Assembly (NCBI GenBank): GCA_964370475.1
Contig: CAYJJI010000001.1
Coordinates: 1 to 64,000 of the forward strand
Direction: 5' to 3'
Length of the DNA: 64,000 nt
DNA from: CAYJCL01 sp964370475
GTDB taxonomy: Bacteria > Bacillota_I > Bacilli_A > RF39 > UBA660
In this document: piece by piece, positions 15,948 to 24,880 of the stretch
Position numbering within the stretch: the stretch's first letter is position 1
How the letters are laid out: each line of letters opens with the position of its first letter
The notes under the pieces: generated by a model
The model's database searches: none
Told to the model about the DNA's origin: nothing
The model's input: only the letters and a program-made list of their open reading frames with translations
Position numbers and translations under genes: made by a program

Positions 15948-18886
15948 CCTTGTTTTTCTTCTAAATTAACACTTACTAATTTAGAAACCCCACTCTCTTG
16001 CATAGTAATTCCATAAAGAACATCAGCATATTCCATAGTCTTCTTTTTATGAGTAATAACTATAAATTGGTTGTTCTCTTTTTTATTTTCCAAATAATTA
16101 CCAAAAGTAGCAACATTCGCCTCATCCAAAGCCGCCTCAACTTCATCGAGTACACAAAAAGGGACAGGCTTAACATTAAGTATTGCAAACAATACAGCAA
16201 TAGCAGTCAAAGTTTTTTCTCCTCCAGAGAGTAAATCAATTGAATTCAATCTCTTACCAGGAGGTTCAGCGATAATCTCAACTCCAGAATTCAATAAATC
16301 ATCAGGATCAGTTAATTTTAAATAACCACTTCCGCCTTTAAATAATTGTTTAAAGACACTAGTAAATTCCAGTTGAATCTTTTCAAAAGTTTCCTTAAAC
16401 TTATCAACCATTATTTCATCCATCTCCAAAATTAAATCATTAAGTTCTCCAACAGCCATTAACAATTCCTCACGACTATTAACTAAAAATTCATATCTTT
16501 CATTAATTCTATCAAATTCCTCTATAGCTCCTAAATTAACAACTCCTAATTTTCTTATCTTAGTTCTTAGATCACCGACTATCAAACGAGCATTCTCAAC
16601 CTCAATATCAAGATTATATTTACTTTTAGCAAGTTCATAAGTTAATGAGTAATCATCACTTAAAGATATTAATAAATTATCTAACTTAACACCTATCTTA
16701 GATTCTTCAATTTCTAAAGATTTCATCTTCTCTAAATGCTTATTATACTTACCATTCTCTATCCTATTAGTATTCTCTAAATCACTAATTAAAGTATTAA
16801 TATCAGTCTTTTGATTTTTAAGTTTGTCTAACTCTTTAGACAATCTATCTCTATGAGCAGAAATATCATATAATGAAGTTAAAATACTATCTAATTCTTT
16901 ATCTAAAGAATTAGATAAAGACATTTCGTTATTACTTAAATTTCTTTCTAAGTCATTAATTTCATTATCTATTTTTGTAATACTCATTTCCTTAACATTA
17001 ATTAATTCAGTTAATGAAACTTTTTCTAATAAAAACTTATCTCTATTACTAGATATAGATTCTATACTTTTTCTTAAATTATTAATCTTATCTTGATATT
17101 CCTTATTTTTAAGCTCTAATAACTTATTATTATCAACTAATTCAGATAACTTACTTTTATCCAAAACATTACTAAAATTTTTAGAATGCCCACCACTTAA
17201 TGAACCCCCAGTATATAATATTTCTCCATCTAAAGAAACAACTCTATACTTATAATTAATTAATTTACCAATTTTATTTAAAGTATCTATATTATCAACA
17301 ACTATTGTATTACCTAAAATATTCTTAATAACATCATCATACAAATCATCATAATCAACTAAATTAGAAGCAATATTAATAAATCCATCAACATTAATTA
17401 ATCTCATCGTAGAATCATCTATATATCTTGATTTAATTACTGATAAAGGATAAAAAGTAGCTCTACCTAACTTATTATCTTTTAGATAAATTATAGCTTC
17501 TTTAGCACTTTTCTCATTATCTACTACAATAACACTACTACTAGCTCCTAAGATTAAATCAATTGCTACTTGATACTTACTTTCTATTTTAATTAAATTA
17601 CTAACTATATTATGAATACCCTTTAATCTAGGATTAGATAAAACATTCTTAACAGCATACGGAACCTTATTATTTTGTTCAATATTATTCTTAAGTATTA
17701 AAGCTTTATTTTCACCCTCTAATAACATTCTACTATTATATCTAACATCTTCTTCAAGCTTATTAATATCTCTAAAAATACTATTATATTCATTATTTAC
17801 ATTTTCAATCTTATCTTCTAATTTCTTTAAATCAATTTTATAATTATCATACTCATCTTTTAAAGATAACTTAGTATTATTAGCATCCAATAATTTTTCT
17901 TTTAAAACTAATACATCATCTTTTAACAAATCATCATCAACAGAATGTTTCTTTCTTTCTAAAATAACTTGTTTCTTAACTTCGATATCAGCTATTTCTT
18001 TATTAATAGAAGTAACCTTACTAATATAATCATTAATAGACTCATCAAGTTTTAATAAAGTCAACTTATTAAGCTCTATCTGATTAATAATTCCACTATT
18101 ATCATGATTCAATGAATTTTTTTCATCACCAAGAATCTTTAATTCATCTCTAATAACTTCATATCTATCATTTAATTCCCCAATATCATGAGTAATTAAA
18201 GAAATTTCTACATCAGATAATTCTTCATGATACTTCTTATATAATAAAGCACTCTCTCTTTGTTTTCTTAAAGGTTCAATAGTAGTAGATAATTCACTAA
18301 TAACTAAATCAACTTTTTCTAAATTATCTTTAGTTTTATCTAATTTCCTAATAGATTCTTCTTTTCTTTTTTTATATTTAAGAACAGAAGCAGCTTCTTC
18401 AAATATTCCTCTTCTATCACTAGCTTTACTATTTATTATATCTCCAACACTACCTTGAGAGATAATATTAAAAGATTCCTTACCAGCTCCACTATCAGTA
18501 AATAAATCAGTAATATCTTTTAATCTAACTTTACTATTATTTATATAATATTCATTTTCTCCAGTCTTATAAACCATTCTTTTTATTTCAATTTCTGAAA
18601 AAGGAGAATTTAAATAACGATCTCTATTATCAAACGTAAGAGCAACCATAGCATAATTATGACTACTTCTTGATTCACTACCAGAAAAAATAACATCTAT
18701 CATGCTATTCTTACCTCTTAAATTTTTAACCGACTGTTCACCTAATACCCAACGAATTGCATCAACTATATTACTCTTACCAGAACCATTAGGACCTACT
18801 ACACAAGTAGTTCCAGGTTTTAATAATATCTCAGTTTTATCAGCAAACGACTTAAATCCTTGAGCTTTAATTTGCTTTAAATACAT
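15941..18886 (-). CDS. smc: Chromosome segregation SMC ATPase, short-arm form
   Basis: SMC compacts and segregates the chromosome together with ScpA/ScpB. The N-terminal head contains Walker A GPNGSGKS (residues 31-38). Two long coiled coils flank a hinge (about residues 400-560, with KGIHNIVSNLIKI and TGGSLSGG). The C-terminal head has the ABC signature LLSGGEKTLTAIAVLFAIL and Walker B FCVLDEVEAALDEAN. All catalytic motifs are present. At 981 residues it is about 200 shorter than B. subtilis SMC (1186), and the deficit lies in the coiled-coil arms. It is 12 bp downstream of rnc, the usual Firmicute pairing. Confidence 0.96.
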   Translation of the reverse strand: MYLKQIKAQGFKSFADKTEILLKPGTTCVVGPNGSGKSNIVDAIRWVLGEQSVKNLRGKNSMIDVIFSGSESRSSHNYAMVALTFDNRDRYLNSPFSEIEIKRMVYKTGENEYYINNSKVRLKDITDLFTDSGAGKESFNIISQGSVGDIINSKASDRRGIFEEAASVLKYKKRKEESIRKLDKTKDNLEKVDLVISELSTTIEPLRKQRESALLYKKYHEELSDVEISLITHDIGELNDRYEVIRDELKILGDEKNSLNHDNSGIINQIELNKLTLLKLDESINDYISKVTSINKEIADIEVKKQVILERKKHSVDDDLLKDDVLVLKEKLLDANNTKLSLKDEYDNYKIDLKKLEDKIENVNNEYNSIFRDINKLEEDVRYNSRMLLEGENKALILKNNIEQNNKVPYAVKNVLSNPRLKGIHNIVSNLIKIESKYQVAIDLILGASSSVIVVDNEKSAKEAIIYLKDNKLGRATFYPLSVIKSRYIDDSTMRLINVDGFINIASNLVDYDDLYDDVIKNILGNTIVVDNIDTLNKIGKLINYKYRVVSLDGEILYTGGSLSGGHSKNFSNVLDKSKLSELVDNNKLLELKNKEYQDKINNLRKSIESISSNRDKFLLEKVSLTELINVKEMSITKIDNEINDLERNLSNNEMSLSNSLDKELDSILTSLYDISAHRDRLSKELDKLKNQKTDINTLISDLENTNRIENGKYNKHLEKMKSLEIEESKIGVKLDNLLISLSDDYSLTYELAKSKYNLDIEVENARLIVGDLRTKIRKLGVVNLGAIEEFDRINERYEFLVNSREELLMAVGELNDLILEMDEIMVDKFKETFEKIQLEFTSVFKQLFKGGSGYLKLTDPDDLLNSGVEIIAEPPGKRLNSIDLLSGGEKTLTAIAVLFAILNVKPVPFCVLDEVEAALDEANVATFGNYLENKKENNQFIVITHKKKTMEYADVLYGITMQESGVSKLVSVNLEEKQGN

Positions 18887-18898
18887 CTACTTCAACTC

Positions 18899-19543
18899 CT
18901 ACTTTGCTTGTTTTAAAAAAGCTTCATAAGCTGCTCTTTGTTCAGCTTCCTTCTTATTCTTCCCACTACCTCTACCAAACGTTATTCCATCAATTACCAC
19001 ATCAATAACAAATAACTTATCATGAGCTGGACCAGTTTCAGAAACAACTTTATAAACCAATGATTTTCTAGTAGTTTGAACACATTCTTGCAACGCTGTT
19101 TTATAATCATCATAAAATATATGATTATCATCAATAAAAGGAATAACAACTTTAGTAATATAATCTTTAGCTACTAAAAAACCTTTATCTAAAAATATAG
19201 CTCCAATAATACTTTCAAATATATCCGCAATAATGGTTGCATTAACATCACTAGATTGTCCTTTACCAACACGTATATAAGGAATATACCCAACAACCTT
19301 AGCATATTCATATAAAGCATTTTCACAAACATAACGAGCTCTAATCTTACTTAATTCACCCTCATTTAAAGAGTATTTAAAATATAAATACTCAGAAACT
19401 ACAGCACTAAGTATAGAATCCCCCAAAAACTCCAAACGTTCATAATTCTCACATCCATGTTCATTAGAATAAGATTTATGAGTCATAGCACTCACAAAAT
19501 TATCACTATTAAGTTCTATATTATATTTCAATAAAAAGTCCAT
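18899..19543 (-). CDS. rnc: Ribonuclease III
   Basis: RNase III cleaves double-stranded RNA, including rRNA precursors. The product has 214 residues from ATG 19543 (AAGGTGA upstream). An upstream in-frame ATG would overlap the RBS. The catalytic signature ERLEFLGDSILS lies near residue 40, and the second acidic cluster (ADIFESIIGAIFLD) is near residue 110. A C-terminal dsRNA-binding domain (TALQECVQTTRKSLVYKV to AEQRAAYEAFL) completes it. It is coupled to smc. Confidence 0.96.
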   Translation of the reverse strand: MDFLLKYNIELNSDNFVSAMTHKSYSNEHGCENYERLEFLGDSILSAVVSEYLYFKYSLNEGELSKIRARYVCENALYEYAKVVGYIPYIRVGKGQSSDVNATIIADIFESIIGAIFLDKGFLVAKDYITKVVIPFIDDNHIFYDDYKTALQECVQTTRKSLVYKVVSETGPAHDKLFVIDVVIDGITFGRGSGKNKKEAEQRAAYEAFLKQAK

Positions 19544-19603
19544 TATAATCACCTTCAATAATTATACCATATTATAAGACATAATTAAATATAAACAGAC
19601 CAT

Positions 19604-19641
19604 AAAAAAAGATTAAAATTAATTCTTAATTAATTTTAATC
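19604..19641 (-). terminator. Terminator overlapping the sigma-like gene stop
   Basis: GATTAAAATTAATT-ctt-AATTAATTTTAATC is a perfect 14-bp stem followed on the minus strand by seven T. The last seven codons of the gene at 19619 form one arm. Confidence 0.75.
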
Positions 19642-21349
19642 CATTGCTACCACCACAGCTAATTCCAAAAGAATCTAGTTTCTTTTTAATTTCTATAATC
19701 CTTTTATTAAGTTTTTTCTGTTCTCTAAGACTAGTAGTAGAATAATCAGATATTTCATCTAACCCTATTCCAAATACTTTATAAAAAGTAAGAATAACTC
19801 CGTTTGTTGAATTAGATACCTCTTCTCTAATAATATCCAAATCATCAAACTCTAAAATTTCAGCTAGAGTATATTTATTACTACTTATAAAACATACTTC
19901 CTCAGCATATTTTTTATTTATATAATTTTTTTCACGCTTAAATAATTGAAAATCTATCACACTTATCGTAGTACGATCAAAAACTCCAGATAAATCTTCT
20001 CCAAAAAACTCTTGATAATTTTTTGCATACGTAGGAAATCTTCTCACAAAATATTCCTTTGATAAATTTGGAAAACAATCTTCAAACGTATATTTTGTAA
20101 CAAAATTGTTCCCTCTAGTACTAAATATATCATCGTTAACTTGAACATCACCAACTCTATTATTCTTAATACATAAAGTTTCAGCTAAAGCAATAATATT
20201 TTCATCATGCATTAAACGATTCAAAGCCTTTTCTTCAATTTGTCTAACTCTTTCACGACTAATTTCAAATGATCTACCAACTTCTTCTAAAGTATGAGGT
20301 TTTCCAAAAGGTTCAAAACCAAATCTCATTTTAATTATTAAAACACTTCTTTCATCCAATAACTTTTCAAATTTAAACAATTCATCAAAAAGAATTTGAT
20401 TTTCCAAATTATCATACTCAAATGTTGCATCAACATCTTCTATTACAGAACCTAAATCGGTATCGGTTTCTTCGTTAAGCGGACTATCTAATCTATACAT
20501 AGGCAATAATAATTTTTCCATTTGTTTTATATCCTCAAAAGATAAATTAGAATTCTCAACAATCAATTCAAACGTTAACGAACAACCTAATCTAACACTT
20601 AAATCATTTTTAAACCTAGTATACCATTTTAGTTTTTCCGCCAATTTGGCAGGCACTCTAATATCCTTACCATGATAATAAATCGCAGATAACACTGATT
20701 GCTTAATCCACCAAGTAGCATAAGTAGAAAACTTATATCCTCTTGTATGATCAAATCTATCAACAGCATTCATTAAACCTATATTACCCTCTTGTATTAA
20801 GTCTTCTAAACCAAGAGTAGATCCTTGATAACGTTTAGAAATAGTAATAACTAATTTCAAATTATTATATAAAAATTCCTTCTTCGCTAATTCATCACCA
20901 GTTCTGATTTTTTCAAACATTGTAAACTCTTCATCTCTAGAATAAAATAAACCATCTTTTATATCATCAATATATAAACTTAATGCAGTATTTTCACTTC
21001 TAGGATCAATTTTATCAACAAAAAACCACTCTGTCTTAAACTCAAATCCCCTAATTAAAGTATATCTTTCAATAATTAACATAAAATCAACTGACTTATT
21101 TATATAATTCTTATTCCCAAGAATTATTTCTCCATAAATTAAATCAAAATTCATTAATATCTTTTCATCATATTTCAATATAAAATCAATCAAATCGACA
21201 ATATCTAATTCCTTATTTACAACCAAACAATTCTCAATTAATTTATTAATTTTACTTGCAAAGATTAAAGCGTCCTGACAATTACTTTTAATAATTGTTT
21301 TCACTTTTTCTTCTATGTTTTTCAACAATATTTTATCACTTTTTTCCAT
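19619..21349 (-). CDS. Sigma-70-family factor with extra N- and C-terminal domains (copy 1)
   Basis: The product has 576 residues. Sigma region 2 spans about 128-235 (LEDLIQEGNIGLMNAVDRFD, KFSTYATWWIKQ), region 3 about 240-290, and region 4 about 325-382 with a well-kept helix-turn-helix (TLEEVGRSFEISRERVRQIE). The promoter-recognition parts therefore look functional and RpoD-like. What is unusual is a 125-residue N-terminal domain unlike sigma region 1.1 and a roughly 175-residue C-terminal domain (FEDCFPNLSKEYFVRRFPTYA onward) that I do not recognise. Both are shared with the adjacent paralogue. A TATAAT with TGn extension lies at 21370-21375. It might be the housekeeping sigma of this lineage or a specialised pair; the window alone cannot decide. 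Confidence 0.8.
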   Translation of the reverse strand: MEKSDKILLKNIEEKVKTIIKSNCQDALIFASKINKLIENCLVVNKELDIVDLIDFILKYDEKILMNFDLIYGEIILGNKNYINKSVDFMLIIERYTLIRGFEFKTEWFFVDKIDPRSENTALSLYIDDIKDGLFYSRDEEFTMFEKIRTGDELAKKEFLYNNLKLVITISKRYQGSTLGLEDLIQEGNIGLMNAVDRFDHTRGYKFSTYATWWIKQSVLSAIYYHGKDIRVPAKLAEKLKWYTRFKNDLSVRLGCSLTFELIVENSNLSFEDIKQMEKLLLPMYRLDSPLNEETDTDLGSVIEDVDATFEYDNLENQILFDELFKFEKLLDERSVLIIKMRFGFEPFGKPHTLEEVGRSFEISRERVRQIEEKALNRLMHDENIIALAETLCIKNNRVGDVQVNDDIFSTRGNNFVTKYTFEDCFPNLSKEYFVRRFPTYAKNYQEFFGEDLSGVFDRTTISVIDFQLFKREKNYINKKYAEEVCFISSNKYTLAEILEFDDLDIIREEVSNSTNGVILTFYKVFGIGLDEISDYSTTSLREQKKLNKRIIEIKKKLDSFGISCGGSNGLKLIKN

Positions 21350-21369
21350 ATTCTTCCCCTCGGACGTGT

Positions 21370-21375
21370 ATTATA
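21370..21375 (-). promoter_or_regulatory. Extended -10 element for sigma copy 1
   Basis: On the minus strand GTTTGTGCTATAAT carries a TGn extension before TATAAT, 21 bp upstream of the start codon. The -35 region is weak. Confidence 0.5.
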
Positions 21376-21435
21376 GCACAAACACTACAATTTTTAAAGA
21401 AAAATATAGTTTAAAATCAAGAAAAAAGACTAAAA

Positions 21436-23196
21436 TTAATAATTATTTAATTCTAATCTTCTAGACATATTACATTCTTCTTCCCAAGAAATAAAATTAG
21501 TAACCAAATCATCACTATTAAATGCTCCATATTTAACTAATATCTCTTGAATTTCAGCAATTCTATTTAAAATTTTATTTCTTTGTCTAACATCAACATT
21601 ACCATAATCACTAAGTAAATTAAATTCATTACCAAAAACTTTTTCAAACAATTCTACTTCTTCTTCACTAGAACTTAATACCAACATATTAATAAGTTTA
21701 AAATCTGAAATATTTAAAATATCAACTAAAGTTAATTTATTCTCTAAAGCATATTTCAATTCACTAGCTACTGTACTATTTATATAATACCTACTTTTAC
21801 TCAAAGCTCTTAAAAAAGGAGAATCATGTTTAGTTTTATCAAAATCACCATCTAAATTAGCCCCAAAAGCTCTCTGAAACATTTCTAAATGTTTTGTAAA
21901 CTTTGCAGCAAATGACTCACGAGAAATATTAGGTATATAATCCTCAAACTTTATTTGCACATCACCATGATGAGCCCTAGTATTTACAAAATCATCTTTA
22001 TCTTTATCTCTACCGATACCCATTTCTAAAGCAAATTTAATAAATTCATCATTTTTTCTTAATTGCATTATAATCCTTTGTATTAACTGATGAGCTGCTT
22101 GTTTAGAAATACCATACATTTTTCCAATTTCAGAAGACGTATAAGTTCTATCAAAAGGTTTCAAACCAAAAGTCATCCTAAGAATTAATATCGCTTTAGA
22201 ATCTAAATTACTAGTACCATTAAGTAACTGATCAACAGTTAAATTTTCAAGTACTTCGTCATATTCATTAATCGCACTTTTATCTTCAACAATAGAACTT
22301 AAAGTCAATTTACCATCTTCATCTATTGGTTCATCTAATCTAAGATTATGTACAAGCAATGATTGTAACTTAATAACTTTTTTATATGTAAATTTAGATT
22401 TATCAGCAATCATCTTCGCATTAGGTTCAAAACCTAACTTATCCATTAATTGTTTCTTAATCTTTTTATATACCGCTAAATCCTCATGAATATTAACTGG
22501 CATTCTAATATCACTACCATAATAATGAATTGCCCTTAAAACACCTTGTCTAATCCACCAAGAAGCATATGTAGAAAATTTATATCCCTTTTTATGATCA
22601 AACTTATCAATTGCAGATATTAAACCTAAATTCCCTTCTTGAATTAAATCTTCAAAACTAAGTCCATATCCTACATGTTTTCTAGCTATAGCAATAACTA
22701 ACTTTAAATTATTAAATAAAAAATTCTCCTTAGCAACTAAATCTCCTGATCTAATTTTTTCAAACATTAAATATTCTTCAGCTTTTGTATAATAATGGCC
22801 ATTTCTAATTTCATTAAAATAATAACTAATAGATGAATTATCTCTATCACTATCAAGCTCATCACTCAAAAAAAATATATCAGTCTTTAGTTCCAATCCT
22901 CTAATTAAAGAATATCTTTCAAAAACAAACATAAACTCTACTGATTTACTAATATAATCATTATTATCTAGTAATATTTCCCCATATATAATATCTAATA
23001 TAGATAATAATTTTAAATTATTATATAAAACATAATCAACAACATAAATAATATCTATGTTTTCTTTCAAAACAAACTCATTTATCTCATTATAAACAAG
23101 AGTTAAAGTAACAAACAAGTCACCACACTCATCATTAATTATTTTCTTAATTACTTTCATCAACGGATTTAATTCTCTGTTTTTTAATATCGCCAT
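21436..23196 (-). CDS. Sigma-70-family factor with extra N- and C-terminal domains (copy 2)
   Basis: The product has 586 residues from ATG 23196 (GCAGGTGG site). It is homologous over its full length to copy 1. The N-terminal domain shares IIYGEIL, ISKSVEFM and ERYSLIRG. Region 2 is well kept (FEDLIQEGNLGLISAIDKFD, KFSTYASWWIRQG). Region 4 is more diverged (SSEIGKMYGISKQAAHQLIQ), so its promoter preference probably differs from copy 1. The unknown C-terminal domain (FEDYIPNISRESFAAKFTKH onward, about 180 residues) is again present. The 86-bp gap to copy 1 contains a promoter-like -10, so the two may be expressed separately. Tandem duplication followed by divergence is the simplest origin. Confidence 0.8.
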   Translation of the reverse strand: MAILKNRELNPLMKVIKKIINDECGDLFVTLTLVYNEINEFVLKENIDIIYVVDYVLYNNLKLLSILDIIYGEILLDNNDYISKSVEFMFVFERYSLIRGLELKTDIFFLSDELDSDRDNSSISYYFNEIRNGHYYTKAEEYLMFEKIRSGDLVAKENFLFNNLKLVIAIARKHVGYGLSFEDLIQEGNLGLISAIDKFDHKKGYKFSTYASWWIRQGVLRAIHYYGSDIRMPVNIHEDLAVYKKIKKQLMDKLGFEPNAKMIADKSKFTYKKVIKLQSLLVHNLRLDEPIDEDGKLTLSSIVEDKSAINEYDEVLENLTVDQLLNGTSNLDSKAILILRMTFGLKPFDRTYTSSEIGKMYGISKQAAHQLIQRIIMQLRKNDEFIKFALEMGIGRDKDKDDFVNTRAHHGDVQIKFEDYIPNISRESFAAKFTKHLEMFQRAFGANLDGDFDKTKHDSPFLRALSKSRYYINSTVASELKYALENKLTLVDILNISDFKLINMLVLSSSEEEVELFEKVFGNEFNLLSDYGNVDVRQRNKILNRIAEIQEILVKYGAFNSDDLVTNFISWEEECNMSRRLELNNY

Positions 23197-23275
23197 ATAA
23201 ACCACCTGCAAAGTATTATAACATAAACAAATTTACAAATGAAGAAAATTATAGTAAAATGAATATGGTGATATA

Positions 23276-23482
23276 ATGAAATACTTTTTTATTGGTATTG
23301 TCTATATATATAAAATAACTCCCATAAACACACATAATCTATGTAGACACACCCCGACTTGCTCAACATATATGATTGAAGCTATAAATAAATACGGAAC
23401 AATCAAAGGAATAAAATTAGGTATTAAAAGATTAGTTAAATGTAATCCAAAAGGAACACATGGCTACGACCCAGTACCTTAA
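23276..23482 (+). CDS. yidD: YidD membrane-protein insertion factor
   Basis: This 68-residue protein has the complete family pattern: an amphipathic or hydrophobic N-terminus (FFIGIVYIYKI), then CRHTPTCSTYMIEAINKYG, then KCNPKGTHGYDPVP with the invariant DPVP end. YidD helps YidC insert membrane proteins. It is usually next to rnpA and yidC near oriC. Here it is isolated from them and instead precedes a lipoprotein gene by 11 bp. Confidence 0.93.
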   Translation: MKYFFIGIVYIYKITPINTHNLCRHTPTCSTYMIEAINKYGTIKGIKLGIKRLVKCNPKGTHGYDPVP

Positions 23483-23493
23483 AAGGAGTTAAA

Positions 23494-24351
23494 ATGAAAA
23501 AATTAAAAAAATTATTAATAATAGGAATAATACCTCTAATACTAAGTGGATGTTTTAAAAGAGATACTCTAGAAGATATAAATATTCAAACTACTGTTTA
23601 TCCAATAGAATACTTAGTAGAAAGATTATACGGAGACAACTCAAAAGTTCTATCAATATACCCTAACGAAGTAAACATTGAAGAATATGAACTAACAAAA
23701 AAACAAAAAGAATCAATAAGTGAATCACCAATATTTGTATATAACGGATTAACAGATGAAAAAGAAATAGCTAGAGATATACTAAACATCAATGAAGAAC
23801 TATTAATTATTGATGTATCTTACGGACTAAAATACAATCATGTTCCTGAAGAATTATGGTTATCACCAGACAACTACTTAATGTTAGCCACTAATATTAA
23901 GAATAGTCTACAAGAATTTATAGTAAATAAAATAGTTAAAGAAGAAATAGATGAAAATTTTGGAATCCTAGAAGAAGAACTATCTTTACTTGATGCTGAA
24001 CTAAGAAGCATCGGTAAAGACGCAAAAGAAAATAATACTAATACAATTATTACAAACGATCCATTACTCAATTACTTAGAAAACTATGATTTTGAAGTAA
24101 TTAATATTTTTGATGATGAATATATCAATGAATATAATGAAATATTAGAAGATACTGACACAATATATTTAAGAGATGATCAAGAAACACCAGAAGAATT
24201 ATTAAATATAATTGAAGAAAAAGAAATAACAACAGTTCTTATTGATGTAATGACTACATTAGATGAAACACAAAGAGAAAATAATAAAGATTACTTATCA
24301 ATTACAACTTCATTTGTTGAAGTATTAAGAACAAAAACAAAAATTGATTAA
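23494..24351 (+). CDS. ZnuA/TroA-like lipoprotein with degraded metal site
   Basis: The 285-residue product has a lipoprotein signal peptide with lipobox LSGC (Cys20), so it is anchored on the outer membrane face. The fold pattern follows cluster-9 metal-binding proteins: TTVYPIEYLVERLYGDNSKV, a region where family members carry PHEYEPT (here NIEEYELT), then ELWLSPDN where DPHxWLxP is normal, and ITNDPLLNYLENYDF. The histidine ligands expected at the first two sites are therefore missing. No ABC permease or ATPase gene is next to it. A role in zinc or manganese import is doubtful; it may bind something else or have drifted. Confidence 0.7.
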   Translation: MKKLKKLLIIGIIPLILSGCFKRDTLEDINIQTTVYPIEYLVERLYGDNSKVLSIYPNEVNIEEYELTKKQKESISESPIFVYNGLTDEKEIARDILNINEELLIIDVSYGLKYNHVPEELWLSPDNYLMLATNIKNSLQEFIVNKIVKEEIDENFGILEEELSLLDAELRSIGKDAKENNTNTIITNDPLLNYLENYDFEVINIFDDEYINEYNEILEDTDTIYLRDDQETPEELLNIIEEKEITTVLIDVMTTLDETQRENNKDYLSITTSFVEVLRTKTKID

Positions 24352-24358
24352 AAAAAAC

Positions 24359-24387
24359 TTGATAAATTCAATTAGATATAGTAAAAT
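24359..24387 (+). promoter_or_regulatory. tRNA-Ser promoter
   Basis: TTGATA, 17-bp spacer, TAAAAT, ending 14 bp before the tRNA. Confidence 0.7.
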
Positions 24388-24401
24388 ATATCTAGTGCTT
24401 T

Positions 24402-24492
24402 GGAGCAGTACTCAAGAGGCTGAAGAGGCGCCCCTGCTAAGGGTGTAGATCGGGTAACTGGTGCGAGAGTTCAAATCTCTCCTGCTCCGCCA
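24402..24492 (+). tRNA. tRNA-Ser (GCU)
   Basis: The acceptor stem GGAGCAG/CTGCTCC pairs fully, discriminator G is followed by an encoded CCA, the anticodon loop is CTGCTAA and a long variable arm typical of tRNA-Ser is present. It reads AGC/AGU codons. It has its own promoter and terminator. Confidence 0.97.
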
Positions 24493-24493
24493 T

Positions 24494-24525
24494 AAAAAAA
24501 TAAAGTCATTTACATGACTTTTTTT
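24494..24525. terminator. Bidirectional terminator between tRNA-Ser and 24506 gene
   Basis: AAAGTCAT-ttac-ATGACTTT is flanked by A and T runs. It serves the tRNA on the plus strand and overlaps the end of the convergent gene. Confidence 0.75.
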
Positions 24526-24826
24526 CGTGTCCTAATATCTTAGGATTATTAACCAAATAATTATTTAACGAATCTCTCTTAAGTTTATAACTACCAATAA
24601 TAAATAATAAAGAAAAAATAATTAAAGAACTAATAATAACAATATTAACAATACCCATATCTTGATTATATAAATAATATATAACTGCTAAAAACAAACC
24701 TACAATTCCCATAATATTTAACCTCATCAAACGATTCATCTGTTCTCTACCTCTATCAGTATTCATATAACTAATATAAACTTCATCATAATCTTTTTTA
24801 CTTAATTTTTGAATTTTTAACTTCAT
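24506..24826 (-). CDS. Small two-helix membrane protein, unknown
   Basis: The product has 106 residues. A charged N-terminus (about 1-37, with an RGREQMNRLMRLN stretch) is followed by two membrane helices (about 38-55 and 62-82) and a short basic tail. It has a good GAGGTG site. It lies between tRNA-Ser and the ABC permease pair, 50 bp from the latter, with a terminator in between. It resembles many short Firmicute membrane proteins without assigned function. Confidence 0.6.
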   Translation of the reverse strand: MKLKIQKLSKKDYDEVYISYMNTDRGREQMNRLMRLNIMGIVGLFLAVIYYLYNQDMGIVNIVIISSLIIFSLLFIIGSYKLKRDSLNNYLVNNPKILGHEKKSCK

Positions 24827-24853
24827 AAAAACACCTCACTTAAATAGTAACAC

Positions 24854-24880
24854 AAAAAAAGTAAAACATAAAGTTTTACT
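24854..24880 (-). terminator. Terminator of the ABC fusion pair
   Basis: AGTAAAAC-loop-GTTTTACT is followed by seven T on the minus strand, just at the stop of the gene at 24876. Confidence 0.7.
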
